A stretch of DNA of 64,000 bases from Flavobacteriaceae bacterium (GCA_024762795.1 JANTGS010000002.1:17273-81272); one strand, 5' to 3'; positions 17,407 to 27,347 are shown, counted from the first letter of the stretch. The notes: a model not told the origin generated them from the sequence alone. Translations and numbers: made by a program.

Positions 17407-18675
17407 ATGCTGATAAGTGATAAAGTTTTAACTATTATCTTAGGAGGTGGGCAAGGTTCACGTTTATATCCTTTGACAGAAAAGAGATCAAAACCTGCTG
17501 TTCCCATTGCAGGAAAATACAGGTTGGTAGATATACCGATTTCCAATTGTTTAAATTCAGATATCAAACGGATTTTTCTTTTAACACAGTTCAACTCAGC
17601 CTCTTTGAACCGGCATATTAAAAACACTTATCATTTTAGTTTCTTTAGCAGAGCATTTGTAGATGTACTGGCAGCAGAACAAACCATTTCAAGTTCTGAC
17701 TGGTTTCAGGGAACAGCTGATGCCGTTAGACAAAGCATGCATCATTTTCTAAATCATGATTTTGAATATGCTCTGATTCTTTCCGGAGATCAGTTGTATC
17801 AAATGGATTATACCTTAATGCTAAAAGAACATATTGAAAACAAAGCCGAAATATCCATTGCAACCATCCCGGTAAATGCCAAAGATGCCACTTCTTTTGG
17901 TATCTTAAAATCTGATGAAAACAATGTGATTACTTCTTTTATTGAGAAGCCGGAAGCAAAATTATTACCCGACTGGACTTCTGATGTTAGTGATGAGATG
18001 AAATCGGAGGGAAGAAATTATCTCGCCTCAATGGGAATTTATATCTTCAACAGAAAATTATTGGTGGATTTGATGAACAATACAGATACCATTGATTTTG
18101 GTAAAGAAATAATTCCACAAAATATTGATAAACACAAAACACTAAGTTATCAGTTTGAGGGGTATTGGACAGATATAGGAAACATAGATTCTTTTTTTGA
18201 AGCTAATATCGGTTTAACCGATTCAATTCCGAAATTTGATTTGTTTAACAACAATAAAAGGGTTTATACCAGAGCCAGAATTCTTCCCACAACCAAGATC
18301 TCCGGAACAACTCTAAATAGAAGCGTTATAGCAGATGGATGCATCATTAGTGCAGCTAAAATAGACAGATCAGTAATTGGAGTTCGTTCTCGAATAGGAG
18401 ACGAGTCAACCGTTATCAATACTTATATGATGGGATCTGATTTTTACGAAACTCTGGAAGAGATTGAAGATAAAAAGATCAGTGTCCTGATGGGAATTGG
18501 ACAGCGTTGTTTTATTAAAAATGCAATAATCGATAAAAACTGCCGTATTGGAGATGATGTAAGGATCAATGGAGGTAAACATCTGGAAGATGTTGAAACC
18601 GATCTTTATGTAGTAAGAGACGGTATAGTTGTGATTAAAAAAGGAGTAACGATCCCACACGGGTATATTATTTAA
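17407..18675 (+). CDS. glgC: Glucose-1-phosphate adenylyltransferase
   Basis: Makes ADP-glucose from ATP and glucose-1-phosphate, the committed step of bacterial glycogen synthesis. The 422 residues hold the N-terminal nucleotidyltransferase motif LGGGQGSRLYPLTEKRSKPA, SGDQLYQMDY, the sugar-phosphate site FIEKPEAK, EGYWTDIGNIDSFFEAN, and a C-terminal left-handed beta helix. It is translationally close to glgM (2-nt gap). A perfect palindrome covers its stop codon. Confidence 0.95.
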   Translation: MLISDKVLTIILGGGQGSRLYPLTEKRSKPAVPIAGKYRLVDIPISNCLNSDIKRIFLLTQFNSASLNRHIKNTYHFSFFSRAFVDVLAAEQTISSSDWFQGTADAVRQSMHHFLNHDFEYALILSGDQLYQMDYTLMLKEHIENKAEISIATIPVNAKDATSFGILKSDENNVITSFIEKPEAKLLPDWTSDVSDEMKSEGRNYLASMGIYIFNRKLLVDLMNNTDTIDFGKEIIPQNIDKHKTLSYQFEGYWTDIGNIDSFFEANIGLTDSIPKFDLFNNNKRVYTRARILPTTKISGTTLNRSVIADGCIISAAKIDRSVIGVRSRIGDESTVINTYMMGSDFYETLEEIEDKKISVLMGIGQRCFIKNAIIDKNCRIGDDVRINGGKHLEDVETDLYVVRDGIVVIKKGVTIPHGYII

Positions 18676-18690
18676 TGTCTCGACATTAAA
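18671..18690. promoter_or_regulatory. Perfect 9-bp inverted repeat over the glgC stop codon
   Basis: TTTAATGTC, TC, GACATTAAA is an exact dyad containing the glgC TAA (18673-18675). No T-tract follows, so it is not a standard terminator. It could be an operator for the downstream glgE or an RNA hairpin. The rest of the 160-nt glgC-glgE gap holds a weaker repeat, TTGAT-N9-ATCAA (18779-18797), and no clear promoter. Confidence 0.45.
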
Positions 18691-18835
18691 GAATGCAGTT
18701 AAGCTGAATTTTTCGCGATTAAGGTATTTCGGAAAGATCGGATATTACAGATATACACCATTCAGATAAAAAGTCTTTTTGATTTTTGAAATATCAAGCT
18801 TTTTATTAAACACTATTAAAAATAAGAATTAGAGA

Positions 18836-20776
18836 ATGCTAAATCAAAGAAGAGTAGTTATTGATTATGTTTCACCGGTTTTGAATCATGGTGAATTTCC
18901 AATAAAAAGAGTTGTAAACGAAGTAGTAAATGTAGATGCACATATATTTGGAGACGGACATGATCTGATAGGGGCCTCTGTTCTATTTAAACATGAAAAT
19001 GCCCGTAAATGGAATGAGGTCAGGATGAAGCCCGGTTTTAACGATGAGTGGCATGTGTCTTTTTACGTTGAAAAACAAGGCTATTACGAGTATAAGGTTG
19101 AAGGGTGGATTGATCATGCCCTGACCTGGCAACACGGAATAAAAAGAAAGATTGAAGATCGCCAAAGGGTAACTTCTGAACTCCTTGAAGGTGTTAAATT
19201 TATAGAAGCAATTTATAAAAGACTTTCGGCAGATGATAGAGCATATCTTGATCATTTGAAGAAGATTTTTAATGATGAAAATTCTTATGATAATGCCATA
19301 TCAGAGGCTGTAAGTGACAGGTTATATCATTTATTTTATATTTTTCCTGATAAGAAGCTGGTAAATTCTACAAAGAATTATAAGATCTATGTAGATCGCT
19401 TAAAAGCCAGATTCAGCACTTGGTACGAATTCTTTCCCCGCTCTGCTTCCGAAAAGGAAGGAGTACACGGCACCTTTAAAGATTGTGAAAAATTACTGCC
19501 AAGAGTGGCAGAAATGGGCTTTGACACCTTGTATTTTCCGCCTGTTCATCCTATAGGTGAGGTTAATCGCAAAGGAAAGAACAATTCAACCAATGCTGCT
19601 CCCGGAGATGTGGGTTCTCCCTGGGGAATTGGTTCCAGGCTGGGAGGACATAAAGATATTCATCCGGAATTAGGAAGTCTGAAAGATTTTAAGTTGCTGA
19701 TAAAGAAAGCAAATAAAATGGGTGTTGAGATCGCCATGGATTTTGCTTTACAGGTTGCACCGGATCATCCCTGGGTAAAAGAGCATCCGGAATGGTTTAA
19801 ATGGCGTCCTGACGGAACTGTACAGTACGCAGAAAATCCGCCTAAAAAATATCAGGATATTCTGCCTATCCATTTTGAATCGGAAGGCTATGAGGATCTC
19901 TGGCAGGAAAGTCTGGATATCCTTTTGTACTGGATCGATCAGGGTATCAATATTTTCAGGGTTGATAATCCGCATACAAAACCTTTTTATTTTTGGAACT
20001 GGATCATCAGGAAGATCAAAAAAGATCATCCCGATGTATTATTTCTGGCAGAAGCATTTACCAATCCTAAAGTAATGCAGCAACTCGCCAAACAAGGCTT
20101 TACGCAATCTTATACCTATTTTACCTGGAGGGAATCAAAACATGAACTGATTGAATATGTTGAAGAACTGACCAAAACAGAGCAGCGTGAATATATGCGC
20201 CCGAATTTCTGGCCCAATACACCTGATATTAATCCATATCACCTGCAGGGAGCCAATGAATCAAAATATATTCAGCGTTATGCTCTTGCGGCAACTTTGA
20301 GTTCCAATGTAGGTATTTACGGTCCTGTTTTTGAATATATGATCAGCGCTCCGTTACCTAACAGAGAGGAATATCTGAATTCAGAAAAATTTCAAATTGC
20401 ACATTATGACTGGAACTTAAAGAATAACCTGATCTCTGTAATTACAAAGATCAATCAGATCCGCAAAGAAGAAGAGGCTTTGCAACAAACCAATCATATA
20501 AAATTCTGTCAGATAGAAAATGATAATCTCATCGCATTTTACAAATGGAATGATGACAAAAGCAGTGAGATCCTGGTAGTGGTCAGTTTAGATGCATACA
20601 ATACGCAAAGCGGTACAATGCAGTTACCCCTATCTGATCTGAAAGAAACTGAACCCGGTAGGCCTGTTCAGGTGTATGATTTTATGACGGGAAATAGTTA
20701 CAACTGGTATGAAGAGTGGAATTATATTGAATTGCAACCCGGTTTACCGCTTCATATCTTTAAAATTAATAAATAA
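18836..20776 (+). CDS. glgE: Alpha-1,4-glucan:maltose-1-phosphate maltosyltransferase
   Basis: GH13_3 enzyme that transfers maltosyl units from alpha-maltose-1-phosphate to the end of an alpha-1,4-glucan. At 646 residues it has the family length. An N-terminal beta domain (RRVVIDYVSPVLNHGEFPIK, FGDGHDLIGA) precedes the TIM barrel. Diagnostic GlgE motifs are present: GSPWGIGSRLGGHKDIHPEL, ENPPKKYQDILPIHFE, nucleophile Asp in FRVDNPHTKPFYFWNW, acid/base Glu in FLAEAFTNPKVM, then QSYTYFTWR. It follows glgM-glgC and precedes glgB, giving a full route from glucose-1-phosphate to branched glucan. No trehalose synthase or maltokinase is nearby, so maltose-1-phosphate is expected from GlgM. Confidence 0.93.
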   Translation: MLNQRRVVIDYVSPVLNHGEFPIKRVVNEVVNVDAHIFGDGHDLIGASVLFKHENARKWNEVRMKPGFNDEWHVSFYVEKQGYYEYKVEGWIDHALTWQHGIKRKIEDRQRVTSELLEGVKFIEAIYKRLSADDRAYLDHLKKIFNDENSYDNAISEAVSDRLYHLFYIFPDKKLVNSTKNYKIYVDRLKARFSTWYEFFPRSASEKEGVHGTFKDCEKLLPRVAEMGFDTLYFPPVHPIGEVNRKGKNNSTNAAPGDVGSPWGIGSRLGGHKDIHPELGSLKDFKLLIKKANKMGVEIAMDFALQVAPDHPWVKEHPEWFKWRPDGTVQYAENPPKKYQDILPIHFESEGYEDLWQESLDILLYWIDQGINIFRVDNPHTKPFYFWNWIIRKIKKDHPDVLFLAEAFTNPKVMQQLAKQGFTQSYTYFTWRESKHELIEYVEELTKTEQREYMRPNFWPNTPDINPYHLQGANESKYIQRYALAATLSSNVGIYGPVFEYMISAPLPNREEYLNSEKFQIAHYDWNLKNNLISVITKINQIRKEEEALQQTNHIKFCQIENDNLIAFYKWNDDKSSEILVVVSLDAYNTQSGTMQLPLSDLKETEPGRPVQVYDFMTGNSYNWYEEWNYIELQPGLPLHIFKINK

Positions 20777-20853
20777 GATAATACCGGTTTTTTTATATCA
20801 ACTCGGGATAATCATTTTAAAAGGAATTATTTAATACTAATAAAAAATAAATC

Positions 20854-22761
20854 ATGGCAAAAGTAGAAGTTTATAGTCTGTTCTCAGAATTTGATGTTGA
20901 TCTCTTTAAATTAGGGAAACATTATCGATTGTACGAAAAATTCGGTGCACATCCTGCCAAAGTAAATGGTAAAGAAGGTGTATATTTTTCCGTATGGGCT
21001 CCTTCAGCAAAATCGGTTTCTGTAATTGGGGACTTCAATTTCTGGAATGATAAACAGCATAAACTGAATGTAAGATGGGATGCTTCAGGCATCTGGGAAG
21101 GATTTATTCCCGGAGTTAAGATTGGGATGAGATACAAATTTAAAATGACCTCTAATCATCATGTGGAAACTGAAAAAGCTGATCCTTATGCTTTTTTCAG
21201 CGAGAAACCGCCACATACTGCATCAATTATTGAAAATATAGAAGGTTTTGGCTGGAAAGATTCGAACTGGATGTCATATCGAAAAGATAAAAACGGATTG
21301 GATAAGCCTTATGCTGTATACGAAGTACATCTGGGATCCTGGATGAGAAATCTTGAAGGAGATCAGTATTTATCGTATAATGACTTTGCCGATAAACTGG
21401 TAAAGTATGTCAAAGAGATGAATTTTACCCATGTGGAATTTATGCCGATCATGGAATATCCGTATGACCCTTCATGGGGATATCAGATCACAGGATATTT
21501 TGCCCCAACATCTCGTTTTGGAACACCAAAAGAATTTATGAATCTGATTGATAAACTGCATCAGAATGATATTGGTGTGATTGTTGATTGGGTGCCATCG
21601 CATTTTCCATCTGATGATCATGGTTTAGGATTTTTTGACGGAACTCACCTTTATGAGCATCCGGACCCAAGAAAGGGATATCATCCCGACTGGAAAAGTT
21701 TGATCTTTAATTATGGCCGGAATGAAGTGCGTTCCTTCCTGATCAGTAATGCTTTTTTCTGGCTCGATAAATATCATATTGATGTGTTACGGGTAGATGC
21801 AGTGGCTTCTATGCTGTATCTCGACTATTCGCGTGAGGAAGGGGAATGGGAACCCAATCAATATGGAGGAAGAGAGAATCTGGAGGCTATTTCATTTCTA
21901 AAGGATTTTAATCAGGAAGTATATAAAACCTTTGACGGAATTCAGACCATAGCAGAAGAATCAACGGCCTTTACCGGAGTTACAAAACCGGTTTCTATCG
22001 GAGGGCTCGGATTTGGTATGAAATGGATGATGGGCTGGATGCATGATACACTGGATTATTTTTCTAAAGATCCGATCCATAGGCAATACCACCAGAATGA
22101 CATTACTTTTAGTCTGGCCTATGCCTTTACCGAAAATTTTATGCTCCCCTTATCCCATGATGAAGTAGTTTACGGGAAAAGATCATTGCTGAATAAAATG
22201 CCCGGGGATGAATGGCAGAAATTTGCTAATATGAGGTTGCTTTTCGGGTATATGTTTGCACATCCCGGAACCAAACTTTTATTTATGGGAGGAGAATTCG
22301 GTCAGTCTGCTGAATGGAATTTTTCGCAGAGTCTTGACTGGCACCTACTTCAATATGAACCTCATAAAAAGTTGAGTAAATATGTAAAAGAACTGAATAA
22401 ATTCTACAAAGGACATCCTGCTTTATATGAAAAAGCTTTTTCACCAGATGGTTTTGAATGGGTCAATTTCGGCGATAGCCAGAATTCTGTGATCTCTTTT
22501 ATCCGTAAGGGGCACGATGAAGAAAATGATCTGATCATTGTGTGTAATTTCACTACAGTTCCCAGAGAAAAATACAGGATTGGAATGCCTAAGACGGGTA
22601 CTTTAACTCAGGTGTTTAACAGTGATTTTAAAAAATATTTTGGTAGTGGTGTAAGTAATTCTAAAAAATTATCAATTGAAAAGAAAAGTTGGGACAACAG
22701 AGAATTTTCTGTTGAGATCACACTGCCTCCATTATCTATGATTGCGTTTAAAATTATATAG
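20854..22761 (+). CDS. glgB: 1,4-alpha-glucan branching enzyme
   Basis: GH13 branching enzyme (635 residues) that introduces alpha-1,6 links into the growing glucan. A CBM48 domain (FSVWAPSAKSVSVIGDFNFW, near 45) precedes the barrel. Barrel motifs: FMPIMEYPYDPSWGYQITGY, DWVPSHFPSDDHGLGFFDGT, nucleophile Asp in LRVDAVASMLYLDYSREEGE, acid/base Glu in IAEESTAFTGVT, and LPLSHDEVVYGK. The C-terminal beta domain is complete. It lies 77 nt after glgE on the same strand. Confidence 0.95.
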   Translation: MAKVEVYSLFSEFDVDLFKLGKHYRLYEKFGAHPAKVNGKEGVYFSVWAPSAKSVSVIGDFNFWNDKQHKLNVRWDASGIWEGFIPGVKIGMRYKFKMTSNHHVETEKADPYAFFSEKPPHTASIIENIEGFGWKDSNWMSYRKDKNGLDKPYAVYEVHLGSWMRNLEGDQYLSYNDFADKLVKYVKEMNFTHVEFMPIMEYPYDPSWGYQITGYFAPTSRFGTPKEFMNLIDKLHQNDIGVIVDWVPSHFPSDDHGLGFFDGTHLYEHPDPRKGYHPDWKSLIFNYGRNEVRSFLISNAFFWLDKYHIDVLRVDAVASMLYLDYSREEGEWEPNQYGGRENLEAISFLKDFNQEVYKTFDGIQTIAEESTAFTGVTKPVSIGGLGFGMKWMMGWMHDTLDYFSKDPIHRQYHQNDITFSLAYAFTENFMLPLSHDEVVYGKRSLLNKMPGDEWQKFANMRLLFGYMFAHPGTKLLFMGGEFGQSAEWNFSQSLDWHLLQYEPHKKLSKYVKELNKFYKGHPALYEKAFSPDGFEWVNFGDSQNSVISFIRKGHDEENDLIIVCNFTTVPREKYRIGMPKTGTLTQVFNSDFKKYFGSGVSNSKKLSIEKKSWDNREFSVEITLPPLSMIAFKII

Positions 22762-22943
22762 CAATTTTTTTTAGGCTTTTTTGTTTCTTTGTGTTCTTTT
22801 TTAAATGAAATGAACATGAATTCATTAATCATAAATTCCTTACCAGAATAATGATGATTGAATTTAAGAGTTTAGCGATTTTGGATACAGGTATTTTTCA
22901 GCTTATTTTTAAAGCTTAAAATTTTAAACAGATAAGATAACCT

Positions 22944-25346
22944 ATGATTATAAATACAGAAATAGATAAGAAAGGAAATCAGTTTCCCTCCAAAGTAATA
23001 TCTTGTGATAAAGAGGTTGATACTTTTTATTTTAAAACCGAGAATAATGTTACTTTACAACTCACGATTATACGAGGGAGTATTTTGCGTTTCAGGTTTT
23101 CCACAACTTTTAATTTTGAAAAGGATTTTTCTTATGCCATAGATGAAGATGCCAGCAGAGGTTACAATACCTTAGAGTATAAAGAAGAAAAGGATTACTA
23201 CGTTATAGTAACTTCAAATGTGATCTGTCATATTCATAAGGCCGATCTCCGTTCGGAAATTTTTGATGCTGTTGATAAAAAACTGATCTGTGAAGATGAG
23301 TCCGGCTTTCACTGGGAAGAGAATTATGAGAACGGTGGGAATATTGTCAAGATGAGTAAACTGGCCCATGATGCTGAGAGTTATTATGGTATGGGAGATA
23401 AACCTGTAAATGCCAATTTAAGAGGTAAGCGGTTTGAGAACTGGGTAACCGATTCATATGCTTATACAAAGCATACGGATCCTTTATACAAATCTATTCC
23501 TTTTTATACCGGACTTCATAACAATAAGGCTTACGGAATCTTTTTTGATAATTCATTCCGGTCTTTTTTCGACTTTTGTCATGAACGCCGTCAGGTAACA
23601 AGTTTCTGGGCTCAGGGAGGCGAAATGAATTATTATTTTATCTATGGCCCCACCATGAGTGAGGTGGTTTCAAGATATACCAATCTTACAGGTACTCCGG
23701 AACTTCCACCTATGTGGACACTTGGTTTCCATCAGTGTAAATGGAGTTATTACCCTGAATCTAAAGTGCGTGAGATCACTTCAAAATTCCGTGAACTTCA
23801 GATTCCCTGTGACGCGATTTATCTGGATATTGATTATATGGACGGATTCAGATGCTTTACCTGGAATAAAGAGTATTTTCCCGATCCCAAGAAAATGGTT
23901 AGCGATCTTGAAAAGGACGGGTTTAAAACAGTAGCTATAATCGATCCCGGTATCAAGATCGATGAAGATTACGATATTTATCAGCAGGGAATAGAAAATG
24001 ATTATTTCTGTAAAAGAGCAGACGGGCCTTATATGAAAGGAAAAGTATGGCCCGGGGAATGTTATTTCCCTGATTATACCAACCCTAAAGTAAGAAAGTG
24101 GTGGTCGGGTCTTTTTAAAGAACTGATCGATGATATCGGTGTAAAAGGCGTTTGGAATGATATGAATGAGCCGGCAGTGATGGAAGTGCCTAATAAAACT
24201 TTCCCTGATGATGTACGTCATGATTATGATGGCCATTATTGTAGTCATAGAAAAGCTCATAATATATACGGAATGCAGATGGCAAGAGCAACCTATGAAG
24301 GTTTGAAAAAATATTCTTACCCCGAAAGGCCTTTTGTAATTACACGTTCAGCTTATTCCGGTACGCAACGCTATTCTTCAACCTGGACGGGAGACAATGT
24401 GGCCACCTGGGAGCATCTTTGGGTAGCCAATGTTCAGGTACAACGAATGTGTATGTCGGGATATTCCTTTACCGGATCGGATATTGGTGGTTTTGCCGAA
24501 CAGCCTACAGGCGAACTCTATACCAGATGGATACAGTTGGGAGTATTTCATCCTTTTTGCAGAGCTCATTCTTCAGGAGATCACGGTGATCAGGAGCCCT
24601 GGTCGTTTGATGAAGAAGTAATAGGTATTGTTAGAAAATTTATAGAGATAAGATATCAGTTATTGCCTTATTTGTATACAGCCTTCTGGAAATATATACG
24701 GCATGGAGTTCCCATCTTAAAATCACTGGTTATTTATGACCAGGAAGACACACAGACCCACTTCAGATCGGATGAGTTTATTTTTGGTGACAAAATATTG
24801 GTTTGTCCTATACTTGAGCAGAATGCCACAGGAAGAAGAATGTATATTCCAAGAGGGAATTGGTATAATTTCTGGGATGATACGATAATTTCCGGAGGGA
24901 GAGAAACCAGAGTGGAGGCTGATCTGGACAGTATGCCCCTCTTTATTAAAGAAGGAGCTATTATTCCTAAATTCCCTGTGCAGCAATATGTTGGGGAAAA
25001 ACAGATTGATGAGCTTACCCTGGATGTGTATTTTAAAGAAGGTAAAGAAAAAAGTGAGATCTATGAAGACGCTAATGATGGTTATGATTATAATAAGGGA
25101 CGCTATAGTTTACGCAGCTTTGAATTAAACGGGAAAAAGGATAAACTTACCATTCAGCAACATAAATTAGGCACATTTATTACAGCTTATGAAACCTTTA
25201 AAATAAGAATCCACGGATTACCTTTTAAAATTAATAAGATCTATATTGACGGAGAAAAGGCCAATTCAGCTGATGTTAAGGTAAACGGTGTAAATTCAAT
25301 TACTATTACCAAAAATTTCAATAATTTACAAATTGTAGGAGAATAA
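22944..25346 (+). CDS. GH31 alpha-glucosidase, cytoplasmic type
   Basis: An 800-residue GH31 enzyme expected to release glucose from alpha-glucan or malto-oligosaccharide ends. The nucleophile region reads GVWNDMNEPAVMEVPN and the acid/base region SSTWTGDNVATWEHLW, with GYSFTGSDIGGF between conserved blocks. N- and C-terminal beta domains flank the barrel. No signal peptide is visible (MIINTEIDKKGNQF), so it should act inside the cell on stored or imported glucans. Alpha-xylosidase or another GH31 activity cannot be excluded. The 182-nt upstream gap holds ATGAATTCAT-type short dyads but no clear promoter. Confidence 0.88.
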   Translation: MIINTEIDKKGNQFPSKVISCDKEVDTFYFKTENNVTLQLTIIRGSILRFRFSTTFNFEKDFSYAIDEDASRGYNTLEYKEEKDYYVIVTSNVICHIHKADLRSEIFDAVDKKLICEDESGFHWEENYENGGNIVKMSKLAHDAESYYGMGDKPVNANLRGKRFENWVTDSYAYTKHTDPLYKSIPFYTGLHNNKAYGIFFDNSFRSFFDFCHERRQVTSFWAQGGEMNYYFIYGPTMSEVVSRYTNLTGTPELPPMWTLGFHQCKWSYYPESKVREITSKFRELQIPCDAIYLDIDYMDGFRCFTWNKEYFPDPKKMVSDLEKDGFKTVAIIDPGIKIDEDYDIYQQGIENDYFCKRADGPYMKGKVWPGECYFPDYTNPKVRKWWSGLFKELIDDIGVKGVWNDMNEPAVMEVPNKTFPDDVRHDYDGHYCSHRKAHNIYGMQMARATYEGLKKYSYPERPFVITRSAYSGTQRYSSTWTGDNVATWEHLWVANVQVQRMCMSGYSFTGSDIGGFAEQPTGELYTRWIQLGVFHPFCRAHSSGDHGDQEPWSFDEEVIGIVRKFIEIRYQLLPYLYTAFWKYIRHGVPILKSLVIYDQEDTQTHFRSDEFIFGDKILVCPILEQNATGRRMYIPRGNWYNFWDDTIISGGRETRVEADLDSMPLFIKEGAIIPKFPVQQYVGEKQIDELTLDVYFKEGKEKSEIYEDANDGYDYNKGRYSLRSFELNGKKDKLTIQQHKLGTFITAYETFKIRIHGLPFKINKIYIDGEKANSADVKVNGVNSITITKNFNNLQIVGE

Positions 25347-25484
25347 AGCCAAACCGGTATTTTGTCAGATCAGCAATATGCTAAGGTATTATTAAAAATA
25401 ACTCATCTAAAAGAATCTGTATTAAGAAACTGTTATTTTTATGGCCTTAACAAAAATTGAATTCGATATTTAATAAAATAGTCT

Positions 25485-25492
25485 TATTTTTG
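25485..25492 (+). promoter_or_regulatory. Candidate -7 box before the phosphorylase-like gene
   Basis: TATTTTTG fits TAnnTTTG, 28 nt before the start codon. The nearest upstream TTG (25457-25459) is 25 nt away, longer than usual, and there is no dyad. A weak constitutive promoter is possible. Confidence 0.4.
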
Positions 25493-25520
25493 CCGCTTTA
25501 TTAAATTTAAAAGAAAGACT

Positions 25521-27164
25521 ATGACAAGTAAATACAGCAAATGGTACCATCCGTATAAACCCGCTAAAGAATTTGAAAAGAGAGTAGCTTATTTTAGCAT
25601 GGAGTTTGGTATTCATCAGGCTTTAAAAATATATTCCGGAGGTCTGGGTTTTTTAGCCGGATCACATATGCGATCAGGTTTTGAGTTAAAACAAAATATG
25701 ATCGGTATAGGAATGTTGTGGAAATATGGATATTATGATCAGGGAAGAAATGAAGATCAGACACTTCGTGTAAATTTTATCGAGAAACATTACAATTTTT
25801 TAGAAGATACCGGAATTGAAGTGGAGGTGAAATTACACGACAATCCTGCTGTAAAAGTTAGAGCTTATGTGCTTAAACCGGAGATCTTTGGTACAGTACC
25901 TTTATACTTACTTTCTACAGATGTTGACGGAAATGATTTTCTTTCCAGAACCATCACCGATCATCTTTATGATGCCAATGAGCTGACACGTATTTCTCAA
26001 AGTATCGTTCTGGGAATTGGCGGAGCAAAAGTAGTTGAGGCTCTTGGAGGAGCTAATACCTATCATTTAAATGAAGGCCATGCTTTACCAGCATTTTACT
26101 ATTTACGAGATCAGGGGGTAAGAAAGAATCAAATGGTGTTTACTACACATACTCCGGAAAAGGCAGGTAATGAAGAAAGAGATGCCCGCCACCTAAATCG
26201 TTGTGGTTTCTTTGGCAGAAGGCTTAATGAAGAGGAACTGGCCAAAGAAATGGTAAATGAAGGAATGATAAATTATACCGTCTCTGCCTTAAGAATGGCT
26301 AAAAAAGCTAATGCAGTGTCAAAACTTCACGCCAAGGTGTCTAATGAGATGTGGAAAAATTACGATGGAATCTGTAAGATCATACCGATTACCAATGCTC
26401 AAAATCAGAAATTCTGGCAGGATGAAGAGATCAAAAAGATCTGGAAAAGAAAAAGTGCCAAAGCTTTTAGAGAAAGAAAACTTGAATTAAAGAAAGAACT
26501 TTTTGATGTTGTATTGAATCAAACCGTTAAAATGTTTGATCCCAATGTATTTACAATTGTTTGGGCCAGGAGATTTGCAGGTTATAAAAGAGCTGATCTT
26601 TTACTTTATGATATGGAGCGTTTTGAAAAACTGATCAACAATGAGGAATATCCGGTACAGATTATCTGGGCAGGAAAACCTTATCCTTATGATTTTTATG
26701 CAATAGATATATTCAACCATCTGGTAAATATCAGTAAATATTCTCCAAATCTGGCAGTTCTTGTGGGCTATGAAATAGAACTTTCAAGAAAAATGAAAAC
26801 AGGTTCAGATATCTGGCTGAATACTCCCAGAATTACCCGTGAAGCTTCTGGTACCAGTGGTATGACAGCTGCGATGAATGGTTCAGTGAATGTTTCTATT
26901 AATGACGGCTGGATTCCTGAATTTGCTAAAAATGGGGAGAATAGTTTTATCTTGCCTGAACTGGATCCGAAAATGCCGGTTTGGGAACAGGATAAGATTG
27001 ATGCGGGAAACCTTTATGATCTGCTTGAAAATGAAGTGCTTCCAACCTATTACGACAAACCAAAAAAATGGTCGGAGATCGTTTTTAATGGTATTGATGA
27101 TGTAATACCCGAATTTACCAGTAACCGTATGGCAACTCAGTATTACAAAGAATTATTTAAGTAA
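25521..27164 (+). CDS. Alpha-glucan phosphorylase-like (GT35-like) protein lacking the PLP lysine
   Basis: A 547-residue member of the short alpha-glucan phosphorylase group (the class often named glgP). Family blocks are clear: VAYFSMEFGIHQALKIYSGG, HLNEGHALPAFY, FTTHTPEKAGNEERDA, WARRFAGYKRADLLLY and a C-terminal EASGTSGMTAAMNGSVNVS. In phosphorylases the last block has Lys after GTxxM, which forms the Schiff base with PLP. Here codon 449 (26865-26867, ACA) is Thr. The flanking reading is unambiguous and the frame intact. True phosphorolysis by the known mechanism therefore seems doubtful; the protein may be a hydrolase, transferase, regulator or glucan-binding homologue. Its place among glycogen genes supports a role in glucan turnover. 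Confidence 0.8.
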   Translation: MTSKYSKWYHPYKPAKEFEKRVAYFSMEFGIHQALKIYSGGLGFLAGSHMRSGFELKQNMIGIGMLWKYGYYDQGRNEDQTLRVNFIEKHYNFLEDTGIEVEVKLHDNPAVKVRAYVLKPEIFGTVPLYLLSTDVDGNDFLSRTITDHLYDANELTRISQSIVLGIGGAKVVEALGGANTYHLNEGHALPAFYYLRDQGVRKNQMVFTTHTPEKAGNEERDARHLNRCGFFGRRLNEEELAKEMVNEGMINYTVSALRMAKKANAVSKLHAKVSNEMWKNYDGICKIIPITNAQNQKFWQDEEIKKIWKRKSAKAFRERKLELKKELFDVVLNQTVKMFDPNVFTIVWARRFAGYKRADLLLYDMERFEKLINNEEYPVQIIWAGKPYPYDFYAIDIFNHLVNISKYSPNLAVLVGYEIELSRKMKTGSDIWLNTPRITREASGTSGMTAAMNGSVNVSINDGWIPEFAKNGENSFILPELDPKMPVWEQDKIDAGNLYDLLENEVLPTYYDKPKKWSEIVFNGIDDVIPEFTSNRMATQYYKELFK

Positions 27165-27182
27165 TCGCTTGATAAATAATTG

Positions 27183-27217
27183 AAATAATGCGGGTTTTTA
27201 CCCGCATTATTTGTTTA
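27183..27217 (+). terminator. Terminator after the phosphorylase-like gene
   Basis: Perfect 12-bp stem AAATAATGCGGG (27183-27194) with CCCGCATTATTT (27201-27212), six-nt loop, followed by TTTG. It ends the glg transcript before the amylase promoter. Confidence 0.85.
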
Positions 27218-27225
27218 TAAAAGAA

Positions 27226-27257
27226 TTGTCCTTATTTTATAATTCTATATAGATTTG
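27226..27257 (+). promoter_or_regulatory. Amylase promoter, Bacteroidota type
   Basis: TTG (27226-27228), 21 nt, TAGATTTG (27250-27257): the standard housekeeping pattern, directly after the preceding terminator and 90 nt before the start codon. No CRP/FNR-like dyad is present. Confidence 0.6.
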
Positions 27258-27347
27258 CAATGGTTTTGAATCGTTTGGTTTTGTAACTGGGCAGGCTTTT
27301 ATTAAATTTCGATGATAAATTCTGTTTAAACAGAAATAATTTTACAG

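Noticed and set aside
23781-24260. 159-codon open frame antisense to the GH31 gene
   Set aside because: It is opposite the catalytic core of a clear enzyme and reads as low-complexity Ile/Phe-rich sequence.
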